A stretch of 64,000 nucleotides of DNA from Celeribacter sp. PS-C1 (GCF_019429625.1 NZ_JAHXRW010000011.1:57255-121254); one strand, 5' to 3'; shown: positions 8,667 to 17,653, counted from the stretch's first letter. Notes: generated by a model from the sequence alone, not told the origin. A program made the numbers and translations.

Positions 8667-9746
8667 TTACGCCACCTTATGCAAAATGATCGCCGTTTCC
8701 GCCGCAGACAACGTGCGCCGCGCCGCCGGACCGTAGCCTTCCGTCTGATCCAGAAGATACGGGAACCGCTCCAAAAGCCTGGCGCGCTGTTCGAAGGCAA
8801 CATCGCTCAGATCGGCAAATCCTGGATGAAAGCTCTCCGTCTCCAACCCGTTGGCAAAGATCACCTGATGGGTATCGAACAAGAGGTGGATGTAGTCCAG
8901 TGCCTTGAGATGATGCTCCAGCACGATGGACTGATCGTTGACCAGATCCTTGGCACAGACCAGAACTTCGTCGGCATTATAAAGATCGCGCGCCGCTTGG
9001 CCTCGGATCACCATCCGGTGTTGCGGCGAGACAATCAGGTCCTCGTCCGGCTCGCCCATGCCAAGCGCATCGGCCCTGAACCGCACCGGGCGCAATTCCG
9101 GCATGGCGTAGAGCCGCGCGCCGGTGATGTGACGTCGCCCGATCCAGCGCAGTTTTTGCACACCGTTGTCTTTGGTCTGGATCGCGTCGCCTTCGCTGAG
9201 GTCTTCAACGGGCCGGGCGCCATCGGGCGTCAGGATTTTCGTGCCAGGCGTGAAGCAGATCACGCCACCGGGACTGGCCTCTTTTGCCTCATGCGCCACG
9301 GCGACATGGGCGGAGACCACCCAAAGATCCGTGTCAGCGGGGGGAATTTCGCCCAGAAACATCAGCAAAGGCGTGCCCAGTTCCGGCATGTCGATCAGCG
9401 TGATTTCATAGCGCTTAAGGCCATCGGTCACATCAAACCCGCCGTCAAACAGGCGCGCACGGGTCTCACCGTCGTGATAGGCGGAGGTATTCCCGAGAGC
9501 TTCGCCGACCAATCGGCGCACGGATAGCGCTGCCCGCTGATGCAACTCAGCTTGCCCAATTGCGTTCTCTAAGACGTAGACATCGCGTGCTCCATCGACG
9601 CAAACGGCCTCTCCGGTCCAGCGCCATGATGCACCAACCGTCAATGCCGTAAGCGGTGCAGAACGAAGCCCGTCGAGCTCCCCCTGCGTCCACGCGATGA
9701 CAAACGTGCCGGAAAAGCCCGTTCTCATTGCCTGTATGCCTGCCAT
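8667..9746 (-). CDS. Hint-domain (intein/hedgehog-like) protein
   Basis: A 359-residue protein. Residues 1-165 are a poorly conserved N-terminal region. A Hint module then starts at CFTPGTKILTPDGARPVEDL, with the nucleophile-type Cys at its first position. A block-B-like SPQHRMVIRG follows, and later HLLFDTHQVIFANGLETESF. This is the Hint_2 arrangement common in Rhodobacteraceae, where the domain usually terminates secreted or surface proteins. No C-terminal extein with His-Asn is seen, so cleavage rather than splicing would be expected if it is active. No clear signal peptide is visible. Role unknown. Confidence 0.8.
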   Translation of the reverse strand: MAGIQAMRTGFSGTFVIAWTQGELDGLRSAPLTALTVGASWRWTGEAVCVDGARDVYVLENAIGQAELHQRAALSVRRLVGEALGNTSAYHDGETRARLFDGGFDVTDGLKRYEITLIDMPELGTPLLMFLGEIPPADTDLWVVSAHVAVAHEAKEASPGGVICFTPGTKILTPDGARPVEDLSEGDAIQTKDNGVQKLRWIGRRHITGARLYAMPELRPVRFRADALGMGEPDEDLIVSPQHRMVIRGQAARDLYNADEVLVCAKDLVNDQSIVLEHHLKALDYIHLLFDTHQVIFANGLETESFHPGFADLSDVAFEQRARLLERFPYLLDQTEGYGPAARRTLSAAETAIILHKVA

Positions 9747-9874
9747 AGTTCTCTTTTTTTATTGCGGGCACGTTAACACAGGCGATTCGCAGTGTTAATA
9801 TTTTTCTTGCCGCATCTTTGCAAAATGCGAAGCGACAGTGTGCCGCATCCTCATACCCACGGGCCTTAGGTGTG

Positions 9875-10354
9875 CTACTCGACCGAAATCGACGCCACGC
9901 TCGCACGGAGCACCGCGATGGCCGGGCCTGGATCGAGACAGACCATCAAGCCCCGCTTGCCACCATTGATCACCACCGGAGCCTCCACCGCCAGAATTGT
10001 GTCGTCGAACACCGTCGGCACCGCTTTTTTCTGACCAAAAGGACTGATGCCGCCGGTGTGAAACCCAGTCAGGCGCTCGGCCTTCACCGGCGCCATCATC
10101 TCTGCAGATTTTCCCTTGATGGCCTTCGCGAATTTCTTCATCGACAAGGACCGATCCGCGGGGATCACCGCACAGGCGGGCTTGCCATCCAGTTCGACCA
10201 TCAAAGTCTTGAACACCCGCTCCGGCGCCCAGCCGATGGCCTCCGCCGCCTGCAGGCCAATCGGCCCGTCCCCGCCACCGTAATCATATTCCAAAACCTC
10301 ATAGCTCAAGCCCTGTCGATCCAGAAATCGTGTCGCGGGGGTGGCTGTGCTCAT
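9875..10354 (-). CDS. ybaK: YbaK/EbsC-family Cys-tRNA(Pro)/aminoacyl-tRNA deacylase
   Basis: A 159-residue single-domain protein with the YbaK pattern: KTLMVELDGKPACAVIPADR, the SMKKFAKAIKGKSAEM lysine-rich helix and TGFHTGGISPFGQKKAVPTV (the GG-SPF-G loop). Family members hydrolyse mischarged Cys-tRNA(Pro) in trans, a translation quality-control step in the cytosol. Length is normal. It stands alone, divergent from the heme operon. Confidence 0.92.
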   Translation of the reverse strand: MSTATPATRFLDRQGLSYEVLEYDYGGGDGPIGLQAAEAIGWAPERVFKTLMVELDGKPACAVIPADRSLSMKKFAKAIKGKSAEMMAPVKAERLTGFHTGGISPFGQKKAVPTVFDDTILAVEAPVVINGGKRGLMVCLDPGPAIAVLRASVASISVE

Positions 10355-10460
10355 GATCGACCTCTTGGCGCATTTATGACGCCTTCTCTTATAGAGCCGT
10401 TTCCGGTCTGAGGAAGGCTGTGGCTCTCACAAGTGTCTGGACAGGATTGCAGACTTAATC

Positions 10461-10487
10461 TTGACAAAATAACTCAACAATTATACC
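10461..10487 (+). promoter_or_regulatory. Candidate iron-responsive promoter/operator of the hmu operon
   Basis: TTGACA (10461-10466) resembles a -35 box, with TATACC at 10482-10487 as a -10 candidate; the 15-base spacer is short. Overlapping the -35 is TGA-N9-TCA (10462-10476) within the near-palindrome TTGAC-AAAATAA-CTCAA. That is the pattern of the RirA/IRO-type iron operators of alphaproteobacteria, and its position before heme-uptake genes fits. The rest of 10355-10727 holds no gene I can support; there is no HemP-like small ORF. Confidence 0.5.
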
Positions 10488-10664
10488 CAACACAAAAAAC
10501 CGCAAGCGCCACGCCAGCTCATCGTCCGCATATCTGACTTTGGGAGCCCGGCCTTGCCACGACACCCCACCTACATCCGCACGCTTTCACCGACCGCTCT
10601 GGTCGCACCCCCTATAAGCAGCACCCTCTTTCTTTCGATTGCCAAGGTCCTCTGACCCAAGCCC

Positions 10665-10702
10665 GCGCGCGGGGTTTTCCTTCGTGTCCCGCGCGCCTTT
10701 TT
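10665..10702 (+). terminator. Terminator/attenuator in the hmuS leader
   Basis: GCGCGCGGG (10665-10673) and CCCGCGCGC (10688-10696) form a perfect 9-bp GC stem with a 14-base loop, followed by CTTTTTC. It lies only 25 bases upstream of the hmuS ATG, so it would either end a short upstream RNA or attenuate the heme operon. Confidence 0.6.
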
Positions 10703-10727
10703 CATCTCTTTTCATGAGGCCTACACC

Positions 10728-11771
10728 ATGAACAAGCCCCTCACTGCGGACGACATCCGCGCCGCAAAATCCGAAAACACCCAAAAGCGCGACCGCGATC
10801 TGGCCGACAGCCTCGGCATCTCCGAGGCGGAACTGGTCGCCGCCCACGTTGGTACATCCGATGACATCAGCGTCACCCGCATCTCGGCCACCCCCGACGA
10901 TGTGATGCCGCAGCTGACCGGCTTGGGCGAGGTGATGTCTCTGACCCGCAATGTCTCTTGCGTCCATGAGCGCGTCGGCACCTTTGAAGAGTATAAATCC
11001 GGTCCACATGCCTCGATGGTTCTGGGCAAGGAAATCGACACGCGGATTTTCCCGAAACATTGGGCGTTCGGCTTTGCCATCGAGAATGAGACCGAAAAGG
11101 GCCTGCGCCGCACCTTGCAGTTCTTCGATCACGCGGGCGATGCGCTTCAGAAAATCTTTCTGCACGATAGCTCCAACCATGACGCTTGGCAGCCTCTGAT
11201 CGACGTGCTGCGCCTTGAGGATCAAAGCCCCGAGATCGAGGTCGAACCGCGCCGGCCCACCGAAGGCGCCAAGATCAACGCAGACAAGCGCGACATCCTG
11301 ATGGAAGAATGGGCGCGCATGACCGACACGCATCAGTTCAACCGGCTGGCGGCGAAACTCGGCATGAACCGCCTCGGCGCCTATCGCCTCGCGGGGGAAC
11401 CTTTCGTGCGCAAGGTCGCGCCCTCCTCTGTCGAGACCTTCCTGAATGCCACCTCCGAGGCGCGTCAAAAGGTGATCCTCTTCGTCGGCAATCGCGGCAA
11501 CATTCAAATTCACTGGGGCACGCTCGATAACGTCAAGCCGATGGGACCGTGGCTCAATGTGCTCGACCCACGCTTCAACCTGCACCTGCGCGGCGATCAT
11601 CTGGCCGAGGTTTATGCGGTCGAGAAACCGACCAAACGCGGGCCTGCGATTTCGCTTGAGGCCTTTGACGCCGAGGGTGGGCTGATCTTCCAATGCTTTG
11701 GCCAGCGTGACAGCGATAATGACGATCTCGCGCAATGGCATCAGATCCTCGCCGATCTGCCGGGGGCGTGA
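10728..11771 (+). CDS. hmuS: Hemin-degrading/heme-trafficking factor HmuS
   Basis: A 347-residue cytosolic HemS/HmuS-family protein built of two related halves: an N-terminal half with CVHERVGTFEEY and MVLGKEIDTRIFPKHWAFGF, and a C-terminal half with KVILFVGNRGNIQIHWGTLD and MGPWLNVLDPRFNLHLR. Family members bind imported heme and deliver or degrade it to release iron. The ATG is preceded by GAGG nine bases upstream. It is the first gene of hmuSTUV; its stop abuts the hmuT ATG with no gap. Confidence 0.93.
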   Translation: MNKPLTADDIRAAKSENTQKRDRDLADSLGISEAELVAAHVGTSDDISVTRISATPDDVMPQLTGLGEVMSLTRNVSCVHERVGTFEEYKSGPHASMVLGKEIDTRIFPKHWAFGFAIENETEKGLRRTLQFFDHAGDALQKIFLHDSSNHDAWQPLIDVLRLEDQSPEIEVEPRRPTEGAKINADKRDILMEEWARMTDTHQFNRLAAKLGMNRLGAYRLAGEPFVRKVAPSSVETFLNATSEARQKVILFVGNRGNIQIHWGTLDNVKPMGPWLNVLDPRFNLHLRGDHLAEVYAVEKPTKRGPAISLEAFDAEGGLIFQCFGQRDSDNDDLAQWHQILADLPGA

Positions 11772-12647
11772 ATGAAACATCTTCTGCTGAGCGCTGCCCT
11801 TCTCCTTCCCCTCTCGGCTCAGGCTGAATCTGTTTCGGCTGAAAGCTACCCGGAGGCCACATCCATCGTCTCCATCGGCGGGCCGGTGACCGAAATCATC
11901 TACGCGTTGGGCCAAGGCGCGCGCATTGTCGCCCGCGACACCACCTCGCTCTACCCCGAAGAGGTCAACGATCTGCTCGACGTCGGCTACATGCGGCAAT
12001 TGTCGGCGGAGGGCGTGCTCTCCGTTGGCCCCGACCTGATCGTCACGCGCGACACCGCCGGGCCGCCCGAGGTGCTCGATCAGTTGCGCAAAGCCGCCAT
12101 TCCGATGGTCGACATCAAAGACGGGTTTTCCGAAAGCGCCGTGATCAATGCGATCCACACCGTGGGCGCGGCCTTGGGCGTCCCCGAACGCTCCAACACC
12201 TTCGCCGCCGAGGTTCAGGCCCAATTCGACAGCCTGCATCAGTCCATCGAGAGCGCAGGCACCCCGCCCCGCGTGCTCTTCATCCTGTCCAACCAAGGCG
12301 GGCGGCTGAATGTGGCGGGCGCAGGCACAGGGGCCGATGGCATCATCACGCTCGCAGGTGCCGCGAACGTCATGGCCTCCGAGTATCAGGGGTATAAAAT
12401 CATGAGCGACGAGGCGATAATCGCCACCGCGCCCGATGTGGTGTTGATGATGGAGCCCACAGGGGAAAGCGAGCATGACGGCAACCGCGCCGACATTCTC
12501 AACCTGCCCGCTCTGGCCCACACGCCCGCCGGTCAAAACGGCGCTTTTGTCGAAGTCTCCCCCACCGCTTTGGGCTTTGGCCCCCGCACGGCGCTCTTTG
12601 CCCAAGAGCTGCATGACGCGCTTTGGTCCGCAGCTGTTATAGAGTGA
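11772..12647 (+). CDS. hmuT: Periplasmic heme-binding protein HmuT
   Basis: A 291-residue protein with a signal peptide (MKHLLLSAALLLPLSAQAES) followed by a cluster A-II/TroA-type binding-protein fold (SIVSIGGPVTEIIYALGQGA, later LMMEPTGESEHDG). It would capture heme in the periplasm and hand it to HmuUV. The start codon directly follows the hmuS stop (TGA-ATG). No TonB-dependent outer-membrane receptor gene accompanies the operon here. Confidence 0.93.
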   Translation: MKHLLLSAALLLPLSAQAESVSAESYPEATSIVSIGGPVTEIIYALGQGARIVARDTTSLYPEEVNDLLDVGYMRQLSAEGVLSVGPDLIVTRDTAGPPEVLDQLRKAAIPMVDIKDGFSESAVINAIHTVGAALGVPERSNTFAAEVQAQFDSLHQSIESAGTPPRVLFILSNQGGRLNVAGAGTGADGIITLAGAANVMASEYQGYKIMSDEAIIATAPDVVLMMEPTGESEHDGNRADILNLPALAHTPAGQNGAFVEVSPTALGFGPRTALFAQELHDALWSAAVIE

Positions 12648-12651
12648 GCCA

Positions 12652-13737
12652 ATGACCATCGCCGAGACCCGCCCTGTGCAAAACATGAAACCTCTCGCCG
12701 GAGACCGCCGTGCCAAAGCGCGTCTCGTACGCCTCGGGCTCATCGCGCTTTTGGCGCTCACCATGCTCATGGGGTTGGGCTGGGGCGCGTCGGGCGACAC
12801 GGATGTGATCGCAGCACTTTTGGCCAAATTCGGTATCGGCGAAGCACGTCTGGTCGACATGACCGTGGTCTGGGACATCCGCATGCCGCGCGTCCTGACC
12901 GGCGCTTTGGTGGGCGCAGCTCTGGCCGTCGCGGGCGCGGTAATGCAGGGGCTGTTTCGTAACCCTCTGGCCGATCCGGGCCTTGTCGGCGTCTCGGCCG
13001 GCGCAGGCTTTGGCGCGGTGGCGGCGATTGTTTTGGGCGGGCTGTTGCCCTTTGCCCTACAGAACCTTGTCGGCGCCTACCTCGTTCCCCTTGCGGCGTT
13101 CTTCGGCGGTTGGGTCTCCACTTTGGTGCTCTATAAAATCGCCACGCGCGGTGGGCGAACCTCGGTCGCCACCATGTTGCTCGCGGGCATCGCTTTGGGC
13201 GCTCTGACCGGTGCGCTCACCGGCTTCATCGTTTACAAAGCCACCGACGACCAGCTCCGCGACCTGACGTTCTGGGGCATGGGATCGGTGGCAGGGGCCA
13301 CTTGGGCGAAACTTTTGACCGCAGGGCCGATCATCGCGCTGGCACTGATCACAGCACCCTTTCTGGCCCGCGCTTTGGACGCTTTGGCTCTGGGCGAAGC
13401 GGTCGCCAGCCACATGGGCATCGACACGCAGCGGATGAAACGCATTGCGATCCTCTCGGTCGCTGGCTCCGTCGGGGCGTCGGTGGCGATCACCGGCGGC
13501 ATCGGTTTTATCGGCATCGTCGTGCCGCATCTTTTGCGGCTGATCCAAGGCCCCGAACATCGCAACCTTTTGCCCAACGCAGCGCTTTTGGGCGCGATCA
13601 TGTTGTTGCTCGCCGATATGATCAGCCGTCTGGCGGTCTCCCCCGCCGAGTTGCCCATCGGGATCGTCACCGCCTGTCTCGGTGGACCGTTCTTCCTTTG
13701 GATCCTCTTGAAAAACCGCGCCCTTTTGGAGAGTTGA
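12652..13737 (+). CDS. hmuU: Heme ABC transporter permease HmuU (FecCD family)
   Basis: A 361-residue polytopic protein of the BtuC/FecCD family. VVWDIRMPRVLTGALVGAAL and GAVMQGLFRNPLADPGLVGV form the family's N-terminal signature, and about ten hydrophobic segments are distributed through the sequence. The GGIGFIGIVVPHLLR loop near residue 285 is the conserved EAA-like coupling region that contacts the ATPase. It lies 4 bases after hmuT and 1 base before hmuV. Confidence 0.94.
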   Translation: MTIAETRPVQNMKPLAGDRRAKARLVRLGLIALLALTMLMGLGWGASGDTDVIAALLAKFGIGEARLVDMTVVWDIRMPRVLTGALVGAALAVAGAVMQGLFRNPLADPGLVGVSAGAGFGAVAAIVLGGLLPFALQNLVGAYLVPLAAFFGGWVSTLVLYKIATRGGRTSVATMLLAGIALGALTGALTGFIVYKATDDQLRDLTFWGMGSVAGATWAKLLTAGPIIALALITAPFLARALDALALGEAVASHMGIDTQRMKRIAILSVAGSVGASVAITGGIGFIGIVVPHLLRLIQGPEHRNLLPNAALLGAIMLLLADMISRLAVSPAELPIGIVTACLGGPFFLWILLKNRALLES

Positions 13738-13738
13738 A

Positions 13739-14551
13739 ATGATTGTAGCCTCAGACATCAGCGTGCATTTCGGGGCGCACAAAGTGCTCGATGCGGTCGA
13801 TTTTTCTGCCCGCGCGGGCGAAGTGACCGCCATCGTTGGCCCCAACGGGTCCGGCAAAACCACGCTTTTGCGCGCCATGACCGGGGAACAGGCGTTCACC
13901 GGCGAGGTCAGCCTCGACGGCACATCTTTGTCACAGCTTTCGGCCCTCGATCTCGCCCAGCGCCGGGCGGTTCTGCCGCAATCGGGCAACATCGCCTTTC
14001 CCTTTACCGTCCTGGAACTCGTCCGTCTCGGCCTGACCGCCGGGCTATCAACCGGACGCGCGAGCGGCTTGGAACATCTGCCCCATGCGGCCCTTGCCCG
14101 TGTCGGGCTTGACGGTTTCGAAGGCCGGATGGTGCAGGAGCTCTCGGGCGGCGAACGGCAACGCGCACAGCTGGCGCGCGTCTTGGTGCAAATCTGGGAA
14201 CCGGTGTTGGACGGGCATCAGCGCTGGTTGATCCTCGACGAACCGGTCTCCGCGCTCGACATCGGGCACCAGCTCACCGTCATGGAGATCGCCCGCGACT
14301 ACGCCCGGCGTGGAGGCGGTGTGATCGCCTTGATGCATGACCTGAACCTGACCTCGATGTTCGCGGATCGGGTGACGCTCTTGAGCGAAGGCAAACTCCG
14401 CGCCGAAGGCACGCCTCAGGAGGTGCTCACCGATCATGCGCTCTCGGCCTGCTATGGCTGCGCGCTCAGGACCAACACGCCACCACCCTGTGGCGGGCCT
14501 TGGATTTTGCCTCAGGCCAGTGAAGTGACGAGCGCCGCCCTGCCCGCCTGA
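13739..14551 (+). CDS. hmuV: Heme ABC transporter ATP-binding protein HmuV
   Basis: A 270-residue ABC ATPase with Walker A VGPNGSGKTTLL (about 34-45), Q-loop VLPQSGNIAFPF, signature LSGGERQRAQLARVL, Walker B WLILDEPVSALD and the switch His in LMHDLNLT. It powers heme import through HmuU. It ends 9 bases from the convergent TRAP gene, with no obvious terminator between them. Confidence 0.94.
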   Translation: MIVASDISVHFGAHKVLDAVDFSARAGEVTAIVGPNGSGKTTLLRAMTGEQAFTGEVSLDGTSLSQLSALDLAQRRAVLPQSGNIAFPFTVLELVRLGLTAGLSTGRASGLEHLPHAALARVGLDGFEGRMVQELSGGERQRAQLARVLVQIWEPVLDGHQRWLILDEPVSALDIGHQLTVMEIARDYARRGGGVIALMHDLNLTSMFADRVTLLSEGKLRAEGTPQEVLTDHALSACYGCALRTNTPPPCGGPWILPQASEVTSAALPA

Positions 14552-14560
14552 AGGCACAAC

Positions 14561-15859
14561 CTACATCAAGCTTGGCAGGAACAACGCGATCGAGGGGAAG
14601 AACAACAGCACCGCGATCCGCACCACGTCGATGGCGATAAAGGGCAAGAGACCTTTGTAAATCGTCGTCAGCCCGATGTTGCGTTCGACCGAATTGATGA
14701 CGAAGACATTCATCCCGATGGGCGGTGTGATCAGCCCCAACTCGATCGCCATGACCACCATCACGCCGAACCAGATCGGATCGAAGCCGAGACTGGTGAC
14801 GACCGGAAACAGGATCGGCACAGTCAGCACCACCATCGCCATCGAGTCCAAGACACAGCCCAGCACCAGATAGAGGATCAGGATCAGGACCATGATGCCC
14901 ATCGGACTGATCGGCAGAGCGGTGAGATATTCTGCCACCTGCTGCGGTGCGCGGGTGATGGCGAGGAAATAGGAAAACAGCAGCGCGCCGATGAAGACGA
15001 AGAAGATCGAGATCGAGATGCGCAGGCTGTCGACGAGGCAGAATTTGATGTCCGCCCAAGACAAACGCCGACGCGCCACCCCGATCACCAAAGCCCCCAC
15101 AGCGCCCAGCGATGCGGCCTCGGTCGGGGTCACGACACCGGCGTAGATGCCGCCGACCACCAGAAGAAACAACAAGGCGATGGCCCAGACATCGCGCAGG
15201 GATTTGAACCGCTCGCCCCAGCCCTGACGCGGCCCCACAGGCATGTCGTCCGGCCGCATATAGGCGATGATCGACACCGTCAGCATATAGAGCGCGACCG
15301 CCAGAAGCCCCGGCACGAGACCGGCGATAAAGAGCTTGCCGATGTCCTGTTCGGTGATGATGCCGTAGACCGCGAGCACGATGGAGGGCGGGATCAGGAT
15401 GCCGACCGTGCCGCCCGCGGCGATCACGCCGGAGGAGACGGTGTCGGAATAGCCCGCCCGGCGCATTTCCGGCAAAGCAACCTTGGTCAGCGTCGCCGCC
15501 GTCGCGATGGAGGAGCCGGAAATCGCGGCAAACCCGGCGCAAGACGCAATCGTCGAGAGCGCAAGCCCGCCGCGCCGATGCCCCAACCAGGCCCCGGCCG
15601 CGCGGAACAATTCATGGCTCATGCCGGATCGGGTCGCGAGAGCCCCCATCAGGATGAACATGGGGATCATCCCCAGATGATAGGTGGTCGCCGTCGACAG
15701 CGGCGAGAGCGACACAAGGCGAAGCGCCTGCGACGGGCCGACCACTGCGGCAAAGCCCCCAATGCCGACAAGGCTCATCGCGATGGCAATCGGCACGCGA
15801 ATGGCCATCATGAGGAACAGGGCAACGAAGCCCACGATCATAACCGTTTCCCGGTCCAT
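14561..15859 (-). CDS. dctM: TRAP transporter large permease (DctM) of the meta-pathway module
   Basis: A 432-residue protein with about 12 hydrophobic segments. DctM signatures include ISGSSIATAATLTKVALPEM, GTVGILIPPSIVLAVYGI and VVTPTEAASLGAVGAL. It is the transport subunit of a Na+-driven tripartite carrier for organic acids. It follows dctQ by 16 bases and is the last gene of the dctP-dctQ-dctM unit, whose promoter shares an operator with the dmp operon. Confidence 0.93.
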   Translation of the reverse strand: MDRETVMIVGFVALFLMMAIRVPIAIAMSLVGIGGFAAVVGPSQALRLVSLSPLSTATTYHLGMIPMFILMGALATRSGMSHELFRAAGAWLGHRRGGLALSTIASCAGFAAISGSSIATAATLTKVALPEMRRAGYSDTVSSGVIAAGGTVGILIPPSIVLAVYGIITEQDIGKLFIAGLVPGLLAVALYMLTVSIIAYMRPDDMPVGPRQGWGERFKSLRDVWAIALLFLLVVGGIYAGVVTPTEAASLGAVGALVIGVARRRLSWADIKFCLVDSLRISISIFFVFIGALLFSYFLAITRAPQQVAEYLTALPISPMGIMVLILILYLVLGCVLDSMAMVVLTVPILFPVVTSLGFDPIWFGVMVVMAIELGLITPPIGMNVFVINSVERNIGLTTIYKGLLPFIAIDVVRIAVLLFFPSIALFLPSLM

Positions 15860-15875
15860 TGCAGCCTCTTTATGT

Positions 15876-16433
15876 TTATTCTTCGATCATGTGGACCGGC
15901 TGGTCCTCATGCATATGCGGTGTGTCATCCGTGAGAATGAGCCAAAGCCGCACCGCCGTGGTGAGCGTCGCAAGGCCAGCGCCGACGACCATCAGCCAAT
16001 AGGCCGGCCAAATCTGAAACCGCAGATCATAGGAATGCTCGCCGGTGGCAAACACGTCCTGCGCATTCTTCGACATCATCACGGTCAGCACCGCAAAGGA
16101 CACCAGCACCAATGTGGTGGAGATGAAATCCATCACCCGACGCCAGGTCTTGCCCAACATCTCATAGAGCAGATCGACGGAGATATGCGTGCCCGTGTAA
16201 TTCACCGTCGCCACGCCCCAGAATATCGCCACGCCAAGCGCCAGCCGTCCGATGTCGTGGCTGTCGGGGATCGGCGCGGAGAACGCATAGCGCATCACGG
16301 CAGAGCCAAAGGCCAAAAGCGTCACCAGCCCCATGAGAAAAGCGGCCGCAAATTCGACCCAAGCGGTGAAACGACGAAGCCCGAAGGCCCCGCCGGAGGA
16401 GACATCACGGGAGGTGTCAGAATTTTGCGTCAT
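15876..16433 (-). CDS. dctQ: TRAP transporter small permease (DctQ)
   Basis: A 185-residue protein with four hydrophobic segments (AAAFLMGLVTLLAFGSAVM; GVAIFWGVATVNYTG; STTLVLVSFAVLTVMM; AYWLMVVGAGLATL). The conserved DctQ feature HISVDLLYEML follows the second. The ATG at 16433 lies inside the end of dctP (17-base overlap), indicating translational coupling; a longer upstream frame antisense-overlaps nothing but lacks support. It is a membrane partner of DctM. Confidence 0.88.
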   Translation of the reverse strand: MTQNSDTSRDVSSGGAFGLRRFTAWVEFAAAFLMGLVTLLAFGSAVMRYAFSAPIPDSHDIGRLALGVAIFWGVATVNYTGTHISVDLLYEMLGKTWRRVMDFISTTLVLVSFAVLTVMMSKNAQDVFATGEHSYDLRFQIWPAYWLMVVGAGLATLTTAVRLWLILTDDTPHMHEDQPVHMIEE

Positions 16434-17445
16434 GGGCCTCAAGCCGCTCCACGAACGCATTGTAGATCGCCTCAGCATCAAGCCCCTTGGCGGTGACATT
16501 GGCTTTCCAGTCGTCGAGCAGGAAGGCCGACGCATCTTTCCATTGCGTCAGCTCCTCATCGGTCAACTCAAGCACATTGTGCTCCGGGTTCTCTTGAAAC
16601 AGGCGCTTGCCCTCATTGTCGAATTCGACCCAACCAGACGCAATCTTTGCGCCCCATTCCGGAGAGCAATGATCGTCGATCACACCCTGCTGGCTCCCGG
16701 AGAGAGAGGCATAGCGGTCCTTGTTCATCGCGATGATGAAATTGGTTACATAGAGCGGCATGTCGGGGTGATATTTAACGACGTCATCCATGCCGAAAAT
16801 CGAAATCGAGCGCCACGGGAATGTGATGCCGTCTGCCGCACCGCGTTCGATCACTTCGCGCGCCTCGGAGGGGCCAACCTGAACGGAGGACCCGCCCATG
16901 CTTTGGATCAGACGCCCGATGGTGCCGTTGGCCGGACGAATGGTTTTGCCCTTCATATCTGCAGGAACGCGGATTTCCGACGAGCTGTGCAAGGTGCCCG
17001 GATCGTGCAGGTGCACGACACAGAATTTCACATCCGCCATCTCCTGATCCATATACTCCGCATACCATTCGTTCATCGCCTCGGTGCCGCCAAGGCCGGA
17101 TTTGATGAAAAACGGCAGCTCTCCCAATGCGATGATCGGGAAGCGCCCCGGCGTATGCCCCGGATTGGCCCAGACGAAATCGGCGATGCCGAATTTGGCG
17201 ATGTCATATTCATCCTCGGCCTTGCCGAGCTGACCGGCGGGGAAAAAGCTGATGTCCAGTGTGCCGTTCGAGGCCGCGCGGATGCTGTCGGCCCAGACCT
17301 GAAAGCCTTGGGAATGCAGCGGATGTTGGGTCGGCAGATCGTGCGAGAAGCTCATCTCCACCACCTTTTCCTCCGCCTGAGCGCCCCCGATGACGCCGCC
17401 ACCCAAAACCGCGGCGCAAAGCGCGCCGGTCAGCTTATATTTCAT
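16417..17445 (-). CDS. dctP: TRAP transporter substrate-binding protein (DctP)
   Basis: A 342-residue protein with a signal peptide (MKYKLTGALCAAVLGGGVIG, cleaved near AQA-EE) and the DctP fold. The conserved Arg that binds the carboxylate of ligands is in KGKTIRPANGTIGRLIQSMG. The ATG at 17445 follows a GGAGGAG ribosome-binding site. The ligand is unknown. The shared operator with the meta-cleavage operon suggests an aromatic acid or a ring-fission-derived diacid. Confidence 0.92.
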   Translation of the reverse strand: MKYKLTGALCAAVLGGGVIGGAQAEEKVVEMSFSHDLPTQHPLHSQGFQVWADSIRAASNGTLDISFFPAGQLGKAEDEYDIAKFGIADFVWANPGHTPGRFPIIALGELPFFIKSGLGGTEAMNEWYAEYMDQEMADVKFCVVHLHDPGTLHSSSEIRVPADMKGKTIRPANGTIGRLIQSMGGSSVQVGPSEAREVIERGAADGITFPWRSISIFGMDDVVKYHPDMPLYVTNFIIAMNKDRYASLSGSQQGVIDDHCSPEWGAKIASGWVEFDNEGKRLFQENPEHNVLELTDEELTQWKDASAFLLDDWKANVTAKGLDAEAIYNAFVERLEAHDAKF

Positions 17446-17515
17446 GATGTCTCTCCTCCATTTGCGGCCGCGCGTGCCAGCCTCCCCGGCGCCCGCGACT
17501 CCTCCTCTGCAAAAG

Positions 17516-17555
17516 AGATTAACGGTCAAAATCGTTGCGTCAAATAAAAAACGAT
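17516..17555 (-). promoter_or_regulatory. TRAP operon promoter with inverted-repeat operator
   Basis: Minus-strand TTGACG (17538-17543) and TAATCT (17516-17521) with a 16-base spacer form a likely promoter for dctPQM. ATCGTT (17531-17536) and AACGAT (17550-17555), separated by 13 bases, flank the -35 box. The same repeat and the CAAATAAAAA core recur at 23767-23791 before dmpC. The divergent gntR gene starts about 100 bases away. Confidence 0.6.
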
Positions 17556-17653
17556 TATTTTTAACAAACCTGCAATGATAGCAAATCCTCGACATTTGAA
17601 CGGCGCGGTGCCATTGCTAGAGAAAGACACGCATCCCTTAAAGCCAAAGCGAT

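Noticed and set aside
10587..12884. Very long minus-strand open frame (about 765 codons) over hmuS and hmuT
   Set aside because: It is antisense to two well-recognised genes, low in complexity and rich in His/Arg/Gln, as expected for a GC-rich shadow frame.
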